From contig JAFMOC010000069.1 in assembly GCA_019802505.1 (NCBI GenBank), positions 1,203,501 to 1,267,500 on the forward strand: DNA of 64,000 nucleotides. The letters are read 5' to 3'. A program made the position numbers and the translations under genes. Below, one piece after another: positions 30,272 through 41,683 of this stretch. The number at the start of each line of letters is the position of its first letter. Positions within the stretch are counted from its first letter, which is position 1. The notes beneath the pieces are model-generated. The model saw only the letters and a program-made list of their open reading frames with translations, did not search any database and had not been told where the DNA came from. Source of the DNA: Corydoras sp. C115 (taxonomy: Eukaryota; Chordata; Actinopteri; Siluriformes; Callichthyidae).

Positions 30272-31846
30272 CACACGTGGACAAAATTGTTGGTACCCCT
30301 TGGTTAATGACAGAAAAACCCACAATGGTAACATAAATAACTTTAATCTGATAAAAGTAATAATAAATAAAAATTCTATGAAAATGTACAAATGAAAGAC
30401 AGACATTGCTTTTCAACCATGCTTTAACAGAATTATTAAAAAAAATAAACTCATGAAACAGGCCTGGACAGAAATGATGGTACCCTTAACTTAATATTTT
30501 GTTGCACAACCTTTTGAGGCAATCACGGCAATCAAATGATTCCTGTATCTGTCAGTGAGACTTCTGCACCTCTCAGCAGGTATTGGCCCACTCTTGTGCA
30601 AATTGCTCCAGTTGTCTCAGGTTTGAAGGGTGCCTTTTCCAGACGGCATGTTTCAGCTCCTTCCAAAGATGCTCAATAGGATTTAGGTCAGGGCTCATAG
30701 AAGGCCACTTCAGAATAGTCCAGTGTTTTCCTTTTAGCCATTCTTGAGTGTTTTTAGACGACCTACGACTGAGACCAAGCTTTCTGACACTGGGCAGCAC
30801 ATTTCTCTCTAGAATCCCTTGATAGTCTTGAGATTTCATTATACCCTGCACAGATTCAAGACACCCTGTGCCAGAAAGCAGCCCCAGAACATAACAGAGC
30901 CTCCTCCATGTTTCACAGTAGGGACAGTGTTCTTTTCTTGATATGCTTCATTTTTCCATCTGTGAACATAGAGCTGATGTGCCGTGCCAAAAAGTTCCAT
31001 TTTTGTCTCATCTGTCCATAGGACATTCTCCCAGAAGCTTTGTGGCTTGTCAACATATAGTTTGGCAAATTCCAGTCTGGCTTTTTTATGTTTTGTTTTC
31101 AACAATGGTGTCCTCCTTGGTCGTCTCCCATGAAGTCCACTTTGGCTCAAACATCGACAGATAGTTCGATCTGAGACTGATGTTCCTTGAGCTTGAAGTT
31201 CACCTTGAATCTCTTTAGATGTTTTTCTTGACTCTTTTGTTACCATTCGTGTTATCCATCTCTTTGATTTGTCATCAATTTTCCTCCTGCGTCCACGTCC
31301 AGGGAGGTTGGCTACAGTCCCATGGATCTTAAATTTCTGAATCACATGTGCAACTGTAGTCACAGGAACATCAAGCTGCTTGGAGATGGTCTTATAACCT
31401 TTGCCTTTAACATGCTTGTCTATTATTTTCTTTCTAATGTACTGAGACAACTCTTTTCTTTGCTTCTGGTTCATGTTGAGTGTGGTACACACCTTGTCAC
31501 CAAACAGCACAGTGACTACCTGTAGCCCTATATATAGGCCCACTGACTGATTACAATATTGTAGACACCTGTGATACTAATTAGTGAACACACCTTGATT
31601 TAACATGTCCATTTTGTCACATTATTTTCAGGGGTACCATCATTTCTGTCCAGGCCTGTTTCATGAGTTTATTTTTTTTAAATAATTCTGTTAATGCATG
31701 GTTGAAAAGCAATGTCTGACTTTCATTTGTACATTTTCATAGAATTTTTATTTATTATTACTTTTATCAGATTAAAGTTATTTCTGTTACCATTGTGGGT
31801 TTTTCTGTCATTAACCAAGGGGTACCAACAATTTTGTCCACGTGTG
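30272..31846 (-). mobile_element. Tc1-family DNA transposon with long inverted repeats
   Basis: A 1,575-bp element flanked by TA (30270-30271 and 31847-31848). Inverted ends start CACACGTGGACAAAATTGTT and stay similar for about 220 bp (30272-30495 against 31622-31846), the IR/DR arrangement. The second copy of the GGTACC-type motif near 30478 and 31634 (GATGGTACCC) fits an inner transposase-binding repeat. The transposase lies on the minus strand and is broken. Confidence 0.95.
30500..31474 (-). pseudogene. Tc1 transposase, inactive
   Basis: Start chosen at Met 31472-31474 (MNQKQRKELSQYIRKK). An N-terminal paired-like helix-turn-helix pair (KTISKQLDVPVTTVAHVIQK) is followed by a basic PGRGRRRK GRPR-like motif and a second HTH. 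The first catalytic Asp is in VLWTDETKMELF, then HGGGSVMFWGC. A frameshift near 30880 separates this from the C-terminal frame (30573-30851) carrying KNTQEWLKG and SPDLNPIEHLW with the third acidic residue. The stretch that should hold the second catalytic Asp, between GLSRR and SSKNTQ, is deleted. A later frameshift near 30580 truncates the end. The transposase cannot work, though the element could be moved by a relative. Confidence 0.92.
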
Positions 31847-31971
31847 TAAATACAATGTACACTTTAAAACCTTAGTTGGGAACACCTACATACAATTATC
31901 CAATGAGCCAGTTTGTAGCAATGCACTGCATATAATCATAAAACCTTTGGGTAATGTTTTTTATCAGTGTA

Positions 31972-32345
31972 ACGGGTGCCTAGGGCACCTGTTTTTCTGT
32001 CGTCCTGTGCTTTTGTTTTTGGGTTCTGTGTTTCTGTCTTTGTGTAGATGTTAATTAGCTGTTTAGTCCGGGTCACTTTAGTTAATTAGCGTCTCTTTGG
32101 GATTGGTCTGTGGGTGCACGTGGTGCGTGTATTTAGTTCCGGTGTTCCTCGTCATCTGTGTGCGTCTTAGGTTTATTCTTGTCTCCTCGTCTCTGTATGC
32201 CGTGCTATGTGGTGTTTGGACACCCTAATAAAGTTTTTGTTCCTGCCACCCGCGTGCCTGGTTCCTTTCTGCGCGTTAGAGCGCTGCGGATCTGCGTGGT
32301 GTTTGCGCAGCAGCGTTTAACCCACGGTAGACGAGCGGCTTCTTT
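31972..32345 (+). mobile_element. LTR-like fragment
   Basis: Begins TGTAACGGGTGCC with the palindromic GGTGCC-TAG-GGCACC, a feature shared with the LTRs at 59367 and 60234. It has GTGTATTTAGTTCC near 32127 and CCTAATAAAG (poly(A) signal) near 32224, then GC-rich text to the junction with BEL pol sequence at about 32345. The right end is not a clean CA terminus and no duplication was found, so it is probably truncated. Confidence 0.5.
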
Positions 32346-32766
32346 GGATGATAGACTCCATGATGCGGGATGTACGCTGGAGTGATGCACGCTGGAGTTT
32401 TTTGGACGTCTTCCATTGGGACCTTTTCTGTGTCTCCACGAAGAATGATATCGTTCATGAAGGCCTTGTAGTCTTTCTTGTATTGCTCATTTCTCTTTAG
32501 CTTTCTTTCAAGACACTTAAGACAGTGGATGGCACACACCTTATTATTAGGTAGCTGGGGCCTGTCTTCCTTGAATGGCAGCGGCATTTCATAATGACCC
32601 TCACAATTGAGTGTGATGCCTTCTTTCAGCTTCTTTAGAAATCTGTTATCTTCTTGAGAAACACGATTAGCTTCAGAAGCTCTTTCAACAAAATCAAATT
32701 CCAGAGCCTTGCTGGCTTCCTTGATCTGTGTTCTGTAGACGTAATACACTTCACTTGTAAGATCTG
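32346..32766 (-). pseudogene. BEL/Pao reverse transcriptase, N-terminal part
   Basis: The minus frame reads VSQEDNRFLKKLKEGI, HYEMPLPFKEDRPQLPNNK, KRNEQYKKDYKAFMNDII and YIPHHGVYHPKKP. This is the conserved linker and first RT motif of BEL/Pao pol, just before the palm. After HPKKP the frame enters unrelated GC-rich DNA (the LTR-like segment), so the catalytic palm is missing. The left side continues, after removal of the L2-A insertion, into the protease frame at 33528 (KVVPDLT joining SEVYYVY). Confidence 0.85.
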
Positions 32767-33516
32767 AGGAAGACTGAAGTTCAAGTTCAAGTTATTTATT
32801 TATATAGCGCTTTTTACAACAGTACATTGTCACAAAGCAGCTTTACAAAATGAAAAGGCTTTAAACCCCCAAAGAGCAAGCCGAAGCGACAGTGGCAAGA
32901 AAAAACTCCCTTTTATGTTGTTATTTAAGGAAGAAACCTTGGGAGGACCAAGACTCAGTGGGGGACTCATCCTCCTTGAGCGGCCAGGCAGCAACAACAA
33001 TGTAGGACAGCTATGTACAGATATTAAACAAATGGAAAAACTAACAACTGGAAAACTATATGTGAGTCCATTAGGGGGCGTCCTGCAGGACCGCCTTGTC
33101 AGGTTCCATCCAGTATTCGTCAGCAGAGCCATGGATGAAGATCTCCAGGAAGCCGGGGGACACCTCAAAAGAAACAGACAAGGAAGGCAGTTAGAGCTAA
33201 TAATAAAGCACGGCATTAATTAATAAGTAATTTATTGACACAGTGCAGCATGTGACTCCGGCATCACTGACTAGAGCAGCATAACTAAAAGAGGCAGATA
33301 CTGCAGACTCTACATAGTTGAGATGGCATCATTTTCTAGGATTTTAGAGACAAAAGGAAGGTTTGATATTGGTCTATAGTTGAACAGTATTAGAGGATCT
33401 AAATTAGTTTTTTTAAGTAATGGTTTAATGACTGCACACTTCAGATTTTTGGGGACATAGCCTATTTTAAGTGATGAATTTATAATGTTTATAAAAGGCT
33501 CTGTAACCTGTAACTC
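32767..33516 (-). mobile_element. L2-A LINE, internally deleted copy with target duplication
   Basis: Minus strand. It carries the 3' tail (AAGTTCAAGTTCAAG at the left), the family 3' UTR to about 33331 and then, across a deletion of roughly 1.4 kb, RT sequence equivalent to 38650-38815. An 11-bp duplication, TGTAAGATCTG, flanks it at 32756-32766 and 33517-33527 inside BEL pol. It has no coding potential. Confidence 0.85.
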
Positions 33517-33527
33517 TGTAAGATCTG

Positions 33528-35491
33528 GTAAGATCTGGTACCACTTTCTTCACTACCACTTGGTGTCTTACTCCTATACCATCTCCATAGTTGAAACATG
33601 GATTCAACACTCCATCCCAGATCCGTTTGCTGTGCAAAGTGTTGGTTTCTTTCACCAGCCGCTACTCGTTTTGGTAGTAAAGCCCGAGGACAGTTGCTGC
33701 CTATTAACAGGCCAACTTCACAGCTTTGCTGAGGAGCAATCTCATCTGCAATATGTTCCAGATGAGTCCATAACCTTGCTGTCTCCGGTGTAGGAATATG
33801 ATTTCTATTTGCCGGTATAATATCTCTGGAATAAGTCATAGGAAGTGGTATTATCTCGTCTGAATAGAACCCTCTTACTTGTAAACTGGTCAGCTTCTTG
33901 CAGGACACAACGCTATTTGTTGAAGATAGTGTGGTAATACTCAGCTGAACTGGTTCACTCCTTACATTGAGTGCCCTTGCAGTCTCTTCAAGTATAAATG
34001 TTGTATCACTCTGTGTATCCAGAAGTGCGTACACAAGAACTTCACGATTTGGCTCAGCCTCAGCAGTAACCCACACCGGAATTATTGTAGATGCATGGGA
34101 GTGGCTGCCACTCTGGATGACCTTATGTACTATGGCTTCACATGTATTTGTAGATGTACTTGGTTGATCTTGTGTTTGTTCTGGCCTTTCATCCTTTGGG
34201 TTGTCTTTGTGTTTTGCTCCATCAGCCTTTACTACTTGCATTCTTTCTTGCTTACGTTCTTCTTTAGTAAGATTATCATGAAGGCAAGTTGGATGACCTT
34301 TCTCGCAGATCTTGCAGATATTCCTCTCACCGCAGTTCTTGGAACGATGACCCCATTTCAAGCAACCAAAGCACAAACTTTTCTCCTGTACAAATTGGAC
34401 TCTTTCTGTGATTGTCTTCTTCATAAACTTATGGCAATCTGGTAAACTGTGCCCTGCTTCCTCACAGAAGACACAGTTTTTGTCGTTGGCTGGCTCATTT
34501 GAATTCGTTATTAAAGCATTTGCTCCTGGACTTCTATTACTTATACCCTTACTTTTCTCTCCTTCACGTGGATTTGGTGTATGGAAAGATGTCATTGGGT
34601 TACAAACGATTTTGGCTTCACGTGATAGAAACTGTACAAACTGGCTGAAGCTTGGAAATTTTATACATTGTAATTTTATGACTTTCCGTTTCCATCTCAA
34701 GATCAACCAATCTGGAAGTTTAGTAAGTATCTTTCTGTTCTCGCTGCAGTTGTTAAGCACTTCGAGATCTTCAATTTGAGTCATTGCAGATTCACAACTA
34801 CGAAGGAAGTCAACCAGTTCTTGCAGTTCCATATTATTTTTGGTACTTATTTTGGGCCATGCTTCGATCTTATCTCTGTAGGCTTGGGCAAGGATGAATG
34901 AACTTCCATAACGTTCTTCCAGGATACGCCATGCATCAAAATAGGCTGACTCAGTCCCTTGCAGGAAGTAACTCTCTATGGCCTTCTTCGCATATTCACC
35001 CACATATTTTCGTAGATAATATATCTTTTCTTCATCTGGTATGTTCTTTCTGTATATAAGCGTCTGAAAGGACACTTTCCAGTCCTTATACCGAAGTGGA
35101 TCACCACTGAATATGTTGGTTCTGGGATGGGAAGGCGATTAGAATTAATCGATTCTGCAAGTACCTTAGCAAAGGATACTGTGTTGTCTTCAGCTGGATT
35201 TATGACAGCTTGTGGTGGGAAAGAACAACGTGGTGGACTCAGTTCCTGTTTGATTTCCTTTCCACTCTTCGCAGGAACAGCTTGATGAAGCAGCTTATCT
35301 ATTTCATCATCTAAACGTTGACTCTTTTTAGATGTTCGATAAGAACTTTCACTTTGTTCATATACTTGCTGCCTTGCCTTAGCAACTTTCAGTTCTTTAA
35401 TCATTTCCAGACGTGCTATTTCTCTGCGCTTGGCATCTAGCACTCCTTGTCTCTCTAGAAGATAATCTATCTGAAGATAATCAGGACACAT
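33528..35491 (-). pseudogene. BEL/Pao Gag with zinc knuckles and aspartic protease
   Basis: Minus strand. The first frame (to about 35080) starts in a charged helix, ERQGVLDAKRREIARLEMIKE. A frameshift near 35080 passes to the main frame, which has a DUF1759-like Gag core (YLRKYVGEYAKKAIESY, LEERYGSSF), then CCHC knuckles CVFCEEAGHSLPDC and CFGCLKWGHRSKNC plus a third CKICEKGHPTC. The DUF1758-type protease follows with the BEL form of the active site, LLDTQSDTTF, and later GLLIGSNCP. Past about 33690 another frame continues NPCFNYGDGIGV to KKVVPDLT. Gag packages RNA and the protease would cleave the polyprotein. Frameshifts make this copy inactive. Confidence 0.9.
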
Positions 35492-36113
35492 TGCGAGCGA
35501 GCGGCTGCAAGCTTCACACTGATCAGAGTCAGTGTGTAGATGCGTACGTGCGCTGTCTAGCTCTGTTAAGCTTAACTACTAAATTAAGTGTTATCTAGTT
35601 ATTTAGTTACTTTTAGTTACTTTTTTTCACATTCTATTGACTGTTTAGCTACCTCATCGTTATAACATAGCATTTATTCCGCTTTTTGTCCCTCTCTACT
35701 CTCCAAATCGCGGTGTAGTTGCTAGCGTTTTTAGCCGCTAACGCTAGCACTTTCTGCTTACTATCGTGGTCGTTTGCTGCCAACACCGCTGCATTTATTA
35801 CACGCGTCGTTTATAAATATTAGCCTATATTATAAAAGAGTCATCTCCTGATCTGCGACGCCGGATTCAACTGTTTGGATTTTCGGATCGGATTTTATTG
35901 GACTCAACGCTGATCTTCACACACCGCATTGTGAGAACCTTCAGGACTCAACCTCCATCCGACGCTAATACAGCCAGATTCACTAGATTTGGATCTCCAC
36001 AGCTGCTGCTGCCGCTGCTTTGTTTCATCATCAGCTGTAACAGCGGGAAATAACCTCACATCTCTACCCACCCAAAGCTAAGTTTATTTCTTAATTTATA
36101 TATAAACTTTACA

Positions 36114-37004
36114 ATGGCACTTTCCCCTCTGGTTGCGTGCCCTCAGTGCAGTATGTATAGACAGTCTTCCTCCGTCATTACTGATAATTCAGTCTGTGAG
36201 AAGTGTAGCCTAGTTCTTAGTCTGACGGAGAAGATTTCAGTGCTAGAAGAGCGCATTCGGGTTTTAGAACAGGGTCATGTTAGAGAAGATGTGTCAGGGA
36301 CCAGTTTAGCCAGCCCGAATGCCACAGGATCAGGTCCTAAATCTCCGGCTTTAGAGCCCTCGCAGCAGGGCGAGTGGGTGACGACCAGGCGACGTACACG
36401 TAGAACTGAGCATCACTCTTCTAGGATCCACGTGTCCAATCGGTTTTCCCCACTCAGTGACTCACCCACTGAGAGACCGGTTGCTAAAAGTGCTCTGGTT
36501 ATTGGCGACTCCCAGCTCAGACACGTGAGAATCGCTACCCACTTAGAGACCCCAGCAACCATAGTCCGGTGCATTCCGGGGGCCAGGGCTCCAGACATCA
36601 GGGTGAACCTCAAAGTGCTGGCTAATGCTAAACGCTCATTCTCTAGAATAGTTATCCACGTCGGCACTAATGACGTTCGTCTCAAGCAGTCTGAGATTAC
36701 TAAGGCTAATGTTAAAGAGGTGCGTGGAACCGCTGCAATGATGTCTGATGAAGTAGTTGTCTCTGGTCCCCTACCAATTAGGCGTGGCGGCGAAACCTAC
36801 AGCAGGTTATGGTCGCTACGTTGCTGGATGTCTAAGTGGTGGTGCTCAGAGAACAACATTACCTTTATTGATAATTGGTCTACTTTTGAGGGAAGGCCTG
36901 GCCTTTTGAAATGGGACGGCATCCATCCTTCCCGGGAGGGTGCTGCGCTCATGTCACATAACATAGCCGATAGGGTTTTTTCTTCAGATAGGAAAAAAAA
37001 TTGA
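36114..37004 (+). CDS. L2-A ORF1 protein with SGNH-esterase domain
   Basis: 296 residues, Met codon ATGGCACTTTCCCC. N-terminal Cys pairs CPQC (9-12) and CEKC (28-31) suggest a small zinc finger, followed by a short coiled coil (LSLTEKISVLEERIRVLEQG, about 36-54). A basic, Ser/Pro-rich linker includes TTRRRTRRTEH. From residue 126 an SGNH/GDSL hydrolase fold is legible: LVIGDSQLRH (nucleophile Ser133), HVGTNDV (184-187 GTND block) and WDGIHPSREG (Asp268, His271). Esterase-bearing ORF1 proteins are described for CR1 and zebrafish L2 LINEs, where ORF1 binds RNA and acts as a chaperone. All three catalytic positions are kept and no stop interrupts the frame. ORF2 starts about 120 bp downstream. 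Confidence 0.85.
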   Translation: MALSPLVACPQCSMYRQSSSVITDNSVCEKCSLVLSLTEKISVLEERIRVLEQGHVREDVSGTSLASPNATGSGPKSPALEPSQQGEWVTTRRRTRRTEHHSSRIHVSNRFSPLSDSPTERPVAKSALVIGDSQLRHVRIATHLETPATIVRCIPGARAPDIRVNLKVLANAKRSFSRIVIHVGTNDVRLKQSEITKANVKEVRGTAAMMSDEVVVSGPLPIRRGGETYSRLWSLRCWMSKWWCSENNITFIDNWSTFEGRPGLLKWDGIHPSREGAALMSHNIADRVFSSDRKKN

Positions 37005-37125
37005 CAATTCAGAGCCAAGGCCAGGCAGCAGACAGAATGGCCTAACCAACTGCCTGCGAACTGCCAGGAGTCGTCACCCACAATAACTAGGTTCCATACT
37101 ATTAAGACAGTTATCAAGTATCGCA

Positions 37126-38511
37126 GTGAGCAAAAAACAACAAAAAGAGTCCAAAAAGTGTGCCAAAAAAAATCTCATTAATATCAATACAACCTCAAGT
37201 AATGTAAGAAACACTTTTAAGTTAAAACTTGGGTTATTAAACATTAGGTCACTGTCATCAAAATCAGCTCTAGTTCAAGAAATAATAACTGATAACTTTC
37301 TAAATGTCTTTTGTCTCACAGAGACCTGGATTAGGGCCAATGAGTACCTAGCATTAAATGATGCCTCTCCACCTGGTTATACTTATGCTCATAAACCACG
37401 TCTTAGTGGACGAGGAGGTGGAGTGGCTACGATCTATAAAGAAAACATAAATGTAACACTTAATAATAAGTATGAGTCAAAATCCTTCGAAGCGCTTGTA
37501 CTCAACATAAGCAGTTCATCTTCATTGAATAATAAATCCAACCTAATGCATCTTATTACCATATACCGCCCTCCCGGCCCATATACAGAGTTTATTAAAG
37601 AATTTGGTGAATTTCTCTCTAACATAGTAATCTCATCAGACAAGGCCTTAATAGTAGGTGACTTCAATGTTCACTTTGAAAACCCACTAGACTCATTTAA
37701 ATTAGCCTTTGACTCCATCCTAGATTCCATGGGCATTACTCAAAGTGTAGTTGGTAAAACACATCGCTGTAAACATACATTAGACTTAGTTTTATCACAT
37801 GGTATTAACATTAATAATTTAACTATTGTTCCACTATGTGAGGTCATCTCCGATCACTATTTGATAACCTACGATTTAGAAATTGATACTGATCCAGTCA
37901 TTAAACCGCGATATGACATGAAGCGTACAATCATCCCCTCTACTGCTGTGTCATTCCTACAACATTTACCCGAATTAAACATTAAACCAGCATCAGGACC
38001 CGATGAACTTGAAAACACAGCGGATTACCTTAAACATATGTTTTCTGCAACCTTAGACAGTGTCGCTCCACTTAAACTAAAAAGGATTAAAGATAAAAGA
38101 CTCGTTCCATGGTTTAATGATCAAACACGCGCCCTAAAACAAGCCACTAGAACCATGGAGCGTAAATGGAGACAAACTAAATTAGAGGTATTTAGGGTTG
38201 CATGGAAGGACAGTATGATTGAGTACAAACATGCACTCAATGCAGCGAAGACTAAATATTATTCTGAATTAATAGAGAACAACAAAAACAACCAAAGATT
38301 CCTCTTTAGTACCATTGCCAAATTAACTCGAAGTGCTACTGAATCAGATTCACAGATTCACTCACAGTTCAGCAGCAATGATTTCATGAATTTCTTTAGT
38401 GATAAAATTGAAAACATAAGACTTAAATCATCTAATGCATTGTGTAGCGTAACCAATAATCAACCCTCAATGATTTCTGAAAAATCTAGTGGTAGAGAAA
38501 ATATAATATAG
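37126..38511 (+). pseudogene. L2-A ORF2, endonuclease half
   Basis: 461 codons. AP-endonuclease motifs are intact: LGLLNIRSLSSK (N), FCLTETWI (E), GGRGGGVA-like GRGGGVATIY, IYRPPGPY, ALIVGDFNVHF (D and N), TLDLVLSHG and ISDHYLITYDLE (SDH). The linker to the RT follows (VPWFNDQTRALKQATRTMERKWRQT). The frame stops at TAG 38509-38511. Against copy 1 (13537-13560), the cause is a 2-nt gain within AAAATATAATATAG at about 38501-38506, after which the RT continues in another frame. The real initiator is uncertain: the frame opens at a GTG and no ATG lies in frame shortly upstream. Confidence 0.85.
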
Positions 38512-40094
38512 TACAAGAGTTAAATACCTTTAACCCCATATCTAAAAAAGAGCTTGTCTCATTAATTACACAATCAAAGACAACATCCTGTATGTTAGAC
38601 CCAATACCAACAAATCTGCTTAAAGACCTCCTACCAAATATCACAGAGCCTTTTATAAACATTATAAATTCATCACTTAAAATAGGCTATGTCCCCAAAA
38701 ATCTGAAGTGTGCAGTCATTAAACCATTACTTAAAAAACCTAATTTAGATCCTCTAATACTGTCCAACTATAGACCAATATCAAACCTTCCTTTTGTCTC
38801 TAAAATCCTAGAAAAAATAGTGTTCAACCAGCTGAATCGCCATCTTCTAGCTAATAACGTTCATGAAGTTTTTCAGTCAGGTTTTAGGTCTCACCATAGC
38901 ACTGAGACAGCCTTAATTAAAGTTGTTAATGACTTATTAATGTCCTCTGATAATAACCAAATCTCTTTTCTTGTATTATTAGATCTTAGTGCAGCCTTTG
39001 ACACTATAGACCATAACATCTTAGTTGATAGATTAGAAAACATTGTGGGTGTTACAGGATCTGCACTCCAGTGGTTTAAATCCTACCTGACTGATCGATA
39101 TCAATTCACCTGTGTTAACAACCAATATTCTGATCTCGCTAAAGTTAAATATGGTGTCCCACAAGGGTCAGTTCTGGGTCCACTCTTATTTGCATTATAT
39201 ATGCTTCCATTGGGATCAATTATTCGTAAACATGGAATCAGTTTCCACTCATATGCAGATGATACACAGTTATATGTTTCAGCTAACCCTAATGATGGTT
39301 GTTCAGTCACTAAGCTCGAGGACTGCATCCAAGATATTAAAATGTGGATGTCAAAAAACTTCCTACTGCTAAATTCTGATAAAACAGAGTTTCTGATAGT
39401 TGGACCCAAGGACAAAATTAACAAAGCTTCTAACACTATGTTAAACCTTGATAACTCTTTAATTAGACCCAGTTCATCTGTAAATAATCTCGGTGTCATT
39501 ATTGATTCAGATCTCTCCTTTACAAAGCACATTAGCAATATCACTAGAATTGCATTTTTTCACCTTCGTAACATTTCGAAGCTACGAAATATCCTCTCCC
39601 TCCAAGATGCAGAAAAACTAATTCATGCTTTTATTACCTCAAGGTTAGATTATTGTAATTCACTTCTGACAGGATGTTCTAATAAATCATTACATAAATT
39701 ACAACTTGTGCAGAATGCTGCAGCTAGAGTTTTAACTAAAACCAGAAAGGTTGATCATATAACTCCCGTGTTATCAAACTTGCACTGGCTACCAGTTAAG
39801 TTTCGTATCGAGTACAAAATTTTATTAATAACATATAAAATTTTACATAACCAGGCTCCACAGTATCTGAGTGAGCTGATTCAATTGTACCAGCCGACAC
39901 GTGAGCTCCGATCTCAAGGTGCTGGCTTACTCTTAGCTCCTAGAATAAATAAAATTACTGCTGGTGGAAGAGCGTTCTCCCACAAGGCTCCTCAACTTTG
40001 GAATAGCCTTCCAGTTACTGTTCGTGATTCTGAATCACTATTAATCTTTAAAAATAAATTAAAAACACATTTATTTAATCTTGCGTTTAACTAA
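38512..40094 (+). pseudogene. L2-A ORF2, reverse transcriptase half
   Basis: The Met codon is at 38592, but the frame is open from the frameshift at about 38506, so this is the second half of ORF2 and not a separate gene. RT motifs in order: NYRPISNLPFVSKILEK, GFRSHHSTETAL, motif A LLDLSAAFDTIDH, GVPQGSVLGPLLFALYM, SYADDTQLY (YADD at 39252-39263), LNSDKTEFLIVGP, NNLGVIIDSDLSF, then SRLDYCNSLL and the C-terminal LHWLPVKFRIEYK and HKAPQLWNSLP blocks. All catalytic aspartates are present. With the endonuclease it would nick DNA and prime cDNA synthesis. Only the frame break upstream disables it. Confidence 0.88.
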
Positions 40095-40785
40095 TCCCCT
40101 GTAGATAAAGATGTAGATCTCAGACTTGGCTGTGTTGGGGGGTAATCTCTGATCAGTGTATGCTGGCATTTCACCTCTTCACCCACCTCATCATTAATGG
40201 GGGGGTGTGGCGCTGGAATGATGCTGTTCCGGGGCGCCATCTCAACTATGTAGAGTCTGCAGTATCTGCCTCTTTTAGTTATGCTGCTCTAGTCAGTGAT
40301 GCCGGAGTCACATGCTGCACTGTGTCAATTAATTACTTATTAATTAAATGCCGTGCTTTATTATTAGCTCTAACTCCCTTCCTTTGTCTGTTTCTTTTGA
40401 GGTGTCCCCCGGCTTCCTGGAGGTCCATGGCTCTGCTTACGAATACTGTATGGATCCTGACAAGGCGGTCCTGCAGGATGCCCCCTAATGGACTCACATA
40501 TAGTTTTCTAGTTGTTAGACTTTCCATTTGTTTAGTATCTGGACATGGCTGTTCTACACTGTTGTTGCTGCCCGGCCGCTCAAGGAGGATGAGTCCCCCA
40601 TTGAGTCTTGGTCCTCCCAAGGTTTCTTCCTTAAATAACAACATAAAAGGGAGTTTTTTCTTGCCACTGTCGCTTCGGCTTGCTCTTTGGGGGTTTAAAG
40701 GCTTTTCATTCTGTAAAGCTGCTTTGTGACAATGTACTGTTGTAAAAAGCGCTATATAAATAAATTACTTGACTTGACTTGACTT
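40095..40785 (+). other. L2-A 3' UTR and tail
   Basis: Non-coding. It includes TGATGCCGGAGTCACATGCT, CGGCCGCTCAAGGAGGATGA and TTGCCACTGTCGCTTCGGCT, and ends with three to four TTGAC units. Retrotransposition presumably starts at this tail. The same blocks identify the other family copies in the window. Confidence 0.85.
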
Positions 40786-41557
40786 CTCTACAATTTCAGC
40801 TTCCTGTTTAGCCTTTAGTCTGGCCTCTTCAGTCTTTAGCTGGGCAGCTTCAGTCTTTAGCTGGGCAGCTTCAGCTTCCTGTTTAGCCTTTAGCTGGGCA
40901 GCTTCAGTTACCAGCCTATATGATGTTCTTGCTCTAGCAGTACTTTCAAGGTGGCTTCTTTGGCAGCAACTTCGGCAGCTGCACTCCTTTTGCTAGCAGA
41001 AGATCGATGGGAATAATTTTAATTCTTGCTGCTGCGAAGGCTGCTCTTGGCTGACCTTGGCTATTCAAGACCATGTTCTTGAACATTTGTTGCTTGACGC
41101 TGTGTCACTGTGTCACTGATTGACAGATGTCGATTCTACGATGTGTATCTTGATCAGGAACACTGATTCGTCTTAGCTCGTCATAGATAGGATTCAAGTT
41201 TTTTGAGGCATCATTCACCTTGGTAACATTTTCATCCAACAAGTCAGCTGAACACTGTCCACCTAATCTTTGGTTGACGGTCTGAATGACTTCCTTCCAC
41301 TTCTTGTAGCACACACTGAAGCGACATACAATTCTTTTCACTTGTTCATCGTGTAGTGCTTGACGCTTCTCCGTCATCTTGCGGACTCTTTGGTCTATTT
41401 GTGGCTCTTGTTCAGGAATTGAATCAGGACCCTTTGGACAGTCAGTCACTTGTGAATGCGTGTCAGCATGGGACTGCGGCTCATCCTTGACGCTTGATCT
41501 TGACTCTACGAGCATTTGGCTCTCATTGCTATTCGTATCACTATGACTATTTGACAT
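40786..41557 (-). pseudogene. BEL/Pao Gag N-terminus
   Basis: Minus strand. Met at 41555-41557 (MSNSHSDTNSNESQ) opens a 150-codon frame ending TAG/TGA near 41105, with a hydrophilic N-terminus, KMTEKRQALHDEQVKRIV and LDENVTKVNDASKNLNPIYDELRRI, typical of the helical N-terminal region of BEL Gag. Beyond a frameshift, a Ser/Lys segment and a coiled coil built from repeated EAAQLKTE/EAAQLKAKQE units (40800-40910) follow. The L2-A insertion cuts the coiled coil at 40785. It resumes at 35491 as ERQGVLDAKRREIA. Confidence 0.8.
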
Positions 41558-41683
41558 CTTCTATCTGCAGGATTCCTCAAGCAGTGAAGCACTGAGTTCT
41601 TACTCTGCTGTTTCCTAAAGCATTGAGTTCTTACTCTTCCATGAGTTCTTAATTTGCTGTTTCTTAAAGCACTGAGTTCTTAC

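Larger units (their letters stand above)
35505..40785 (+). mobile_element. L2-clade LINE family A, near full length
   Basis: About 5.3 kb on the plus strand inside the BEL Gag gene. It contains a GC-rich 5' UTR (35505-36113), ORF1 (36114-37004), ORF2 in two frames (37126-40094) and a 0.7-kb 3' UTR ending AAAAAGCGCTATATAAATAA then a TTGAC repeat tail. The 3' UTR is shared with copies at 15109-15357, 32767-33331 and 58441-58990. The left boundary is approximate; no convincing target duplication was seen. This is the best preserved autonomous element in the window. Confidence 0.92.

Noticed and set aside
38592..40094. Independent RT gene
   Set aside because: Its frame is open upstream to the 2-nt indel near 38501-38506 and continues the ORF2 of the same LINE.
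33489..41557. Two separate BEL elements
   Set aside because: The Gag coiled coil stops at 40785 and resumes at 35491 once the L2-A is removed, so one interrupted element explains both parts.
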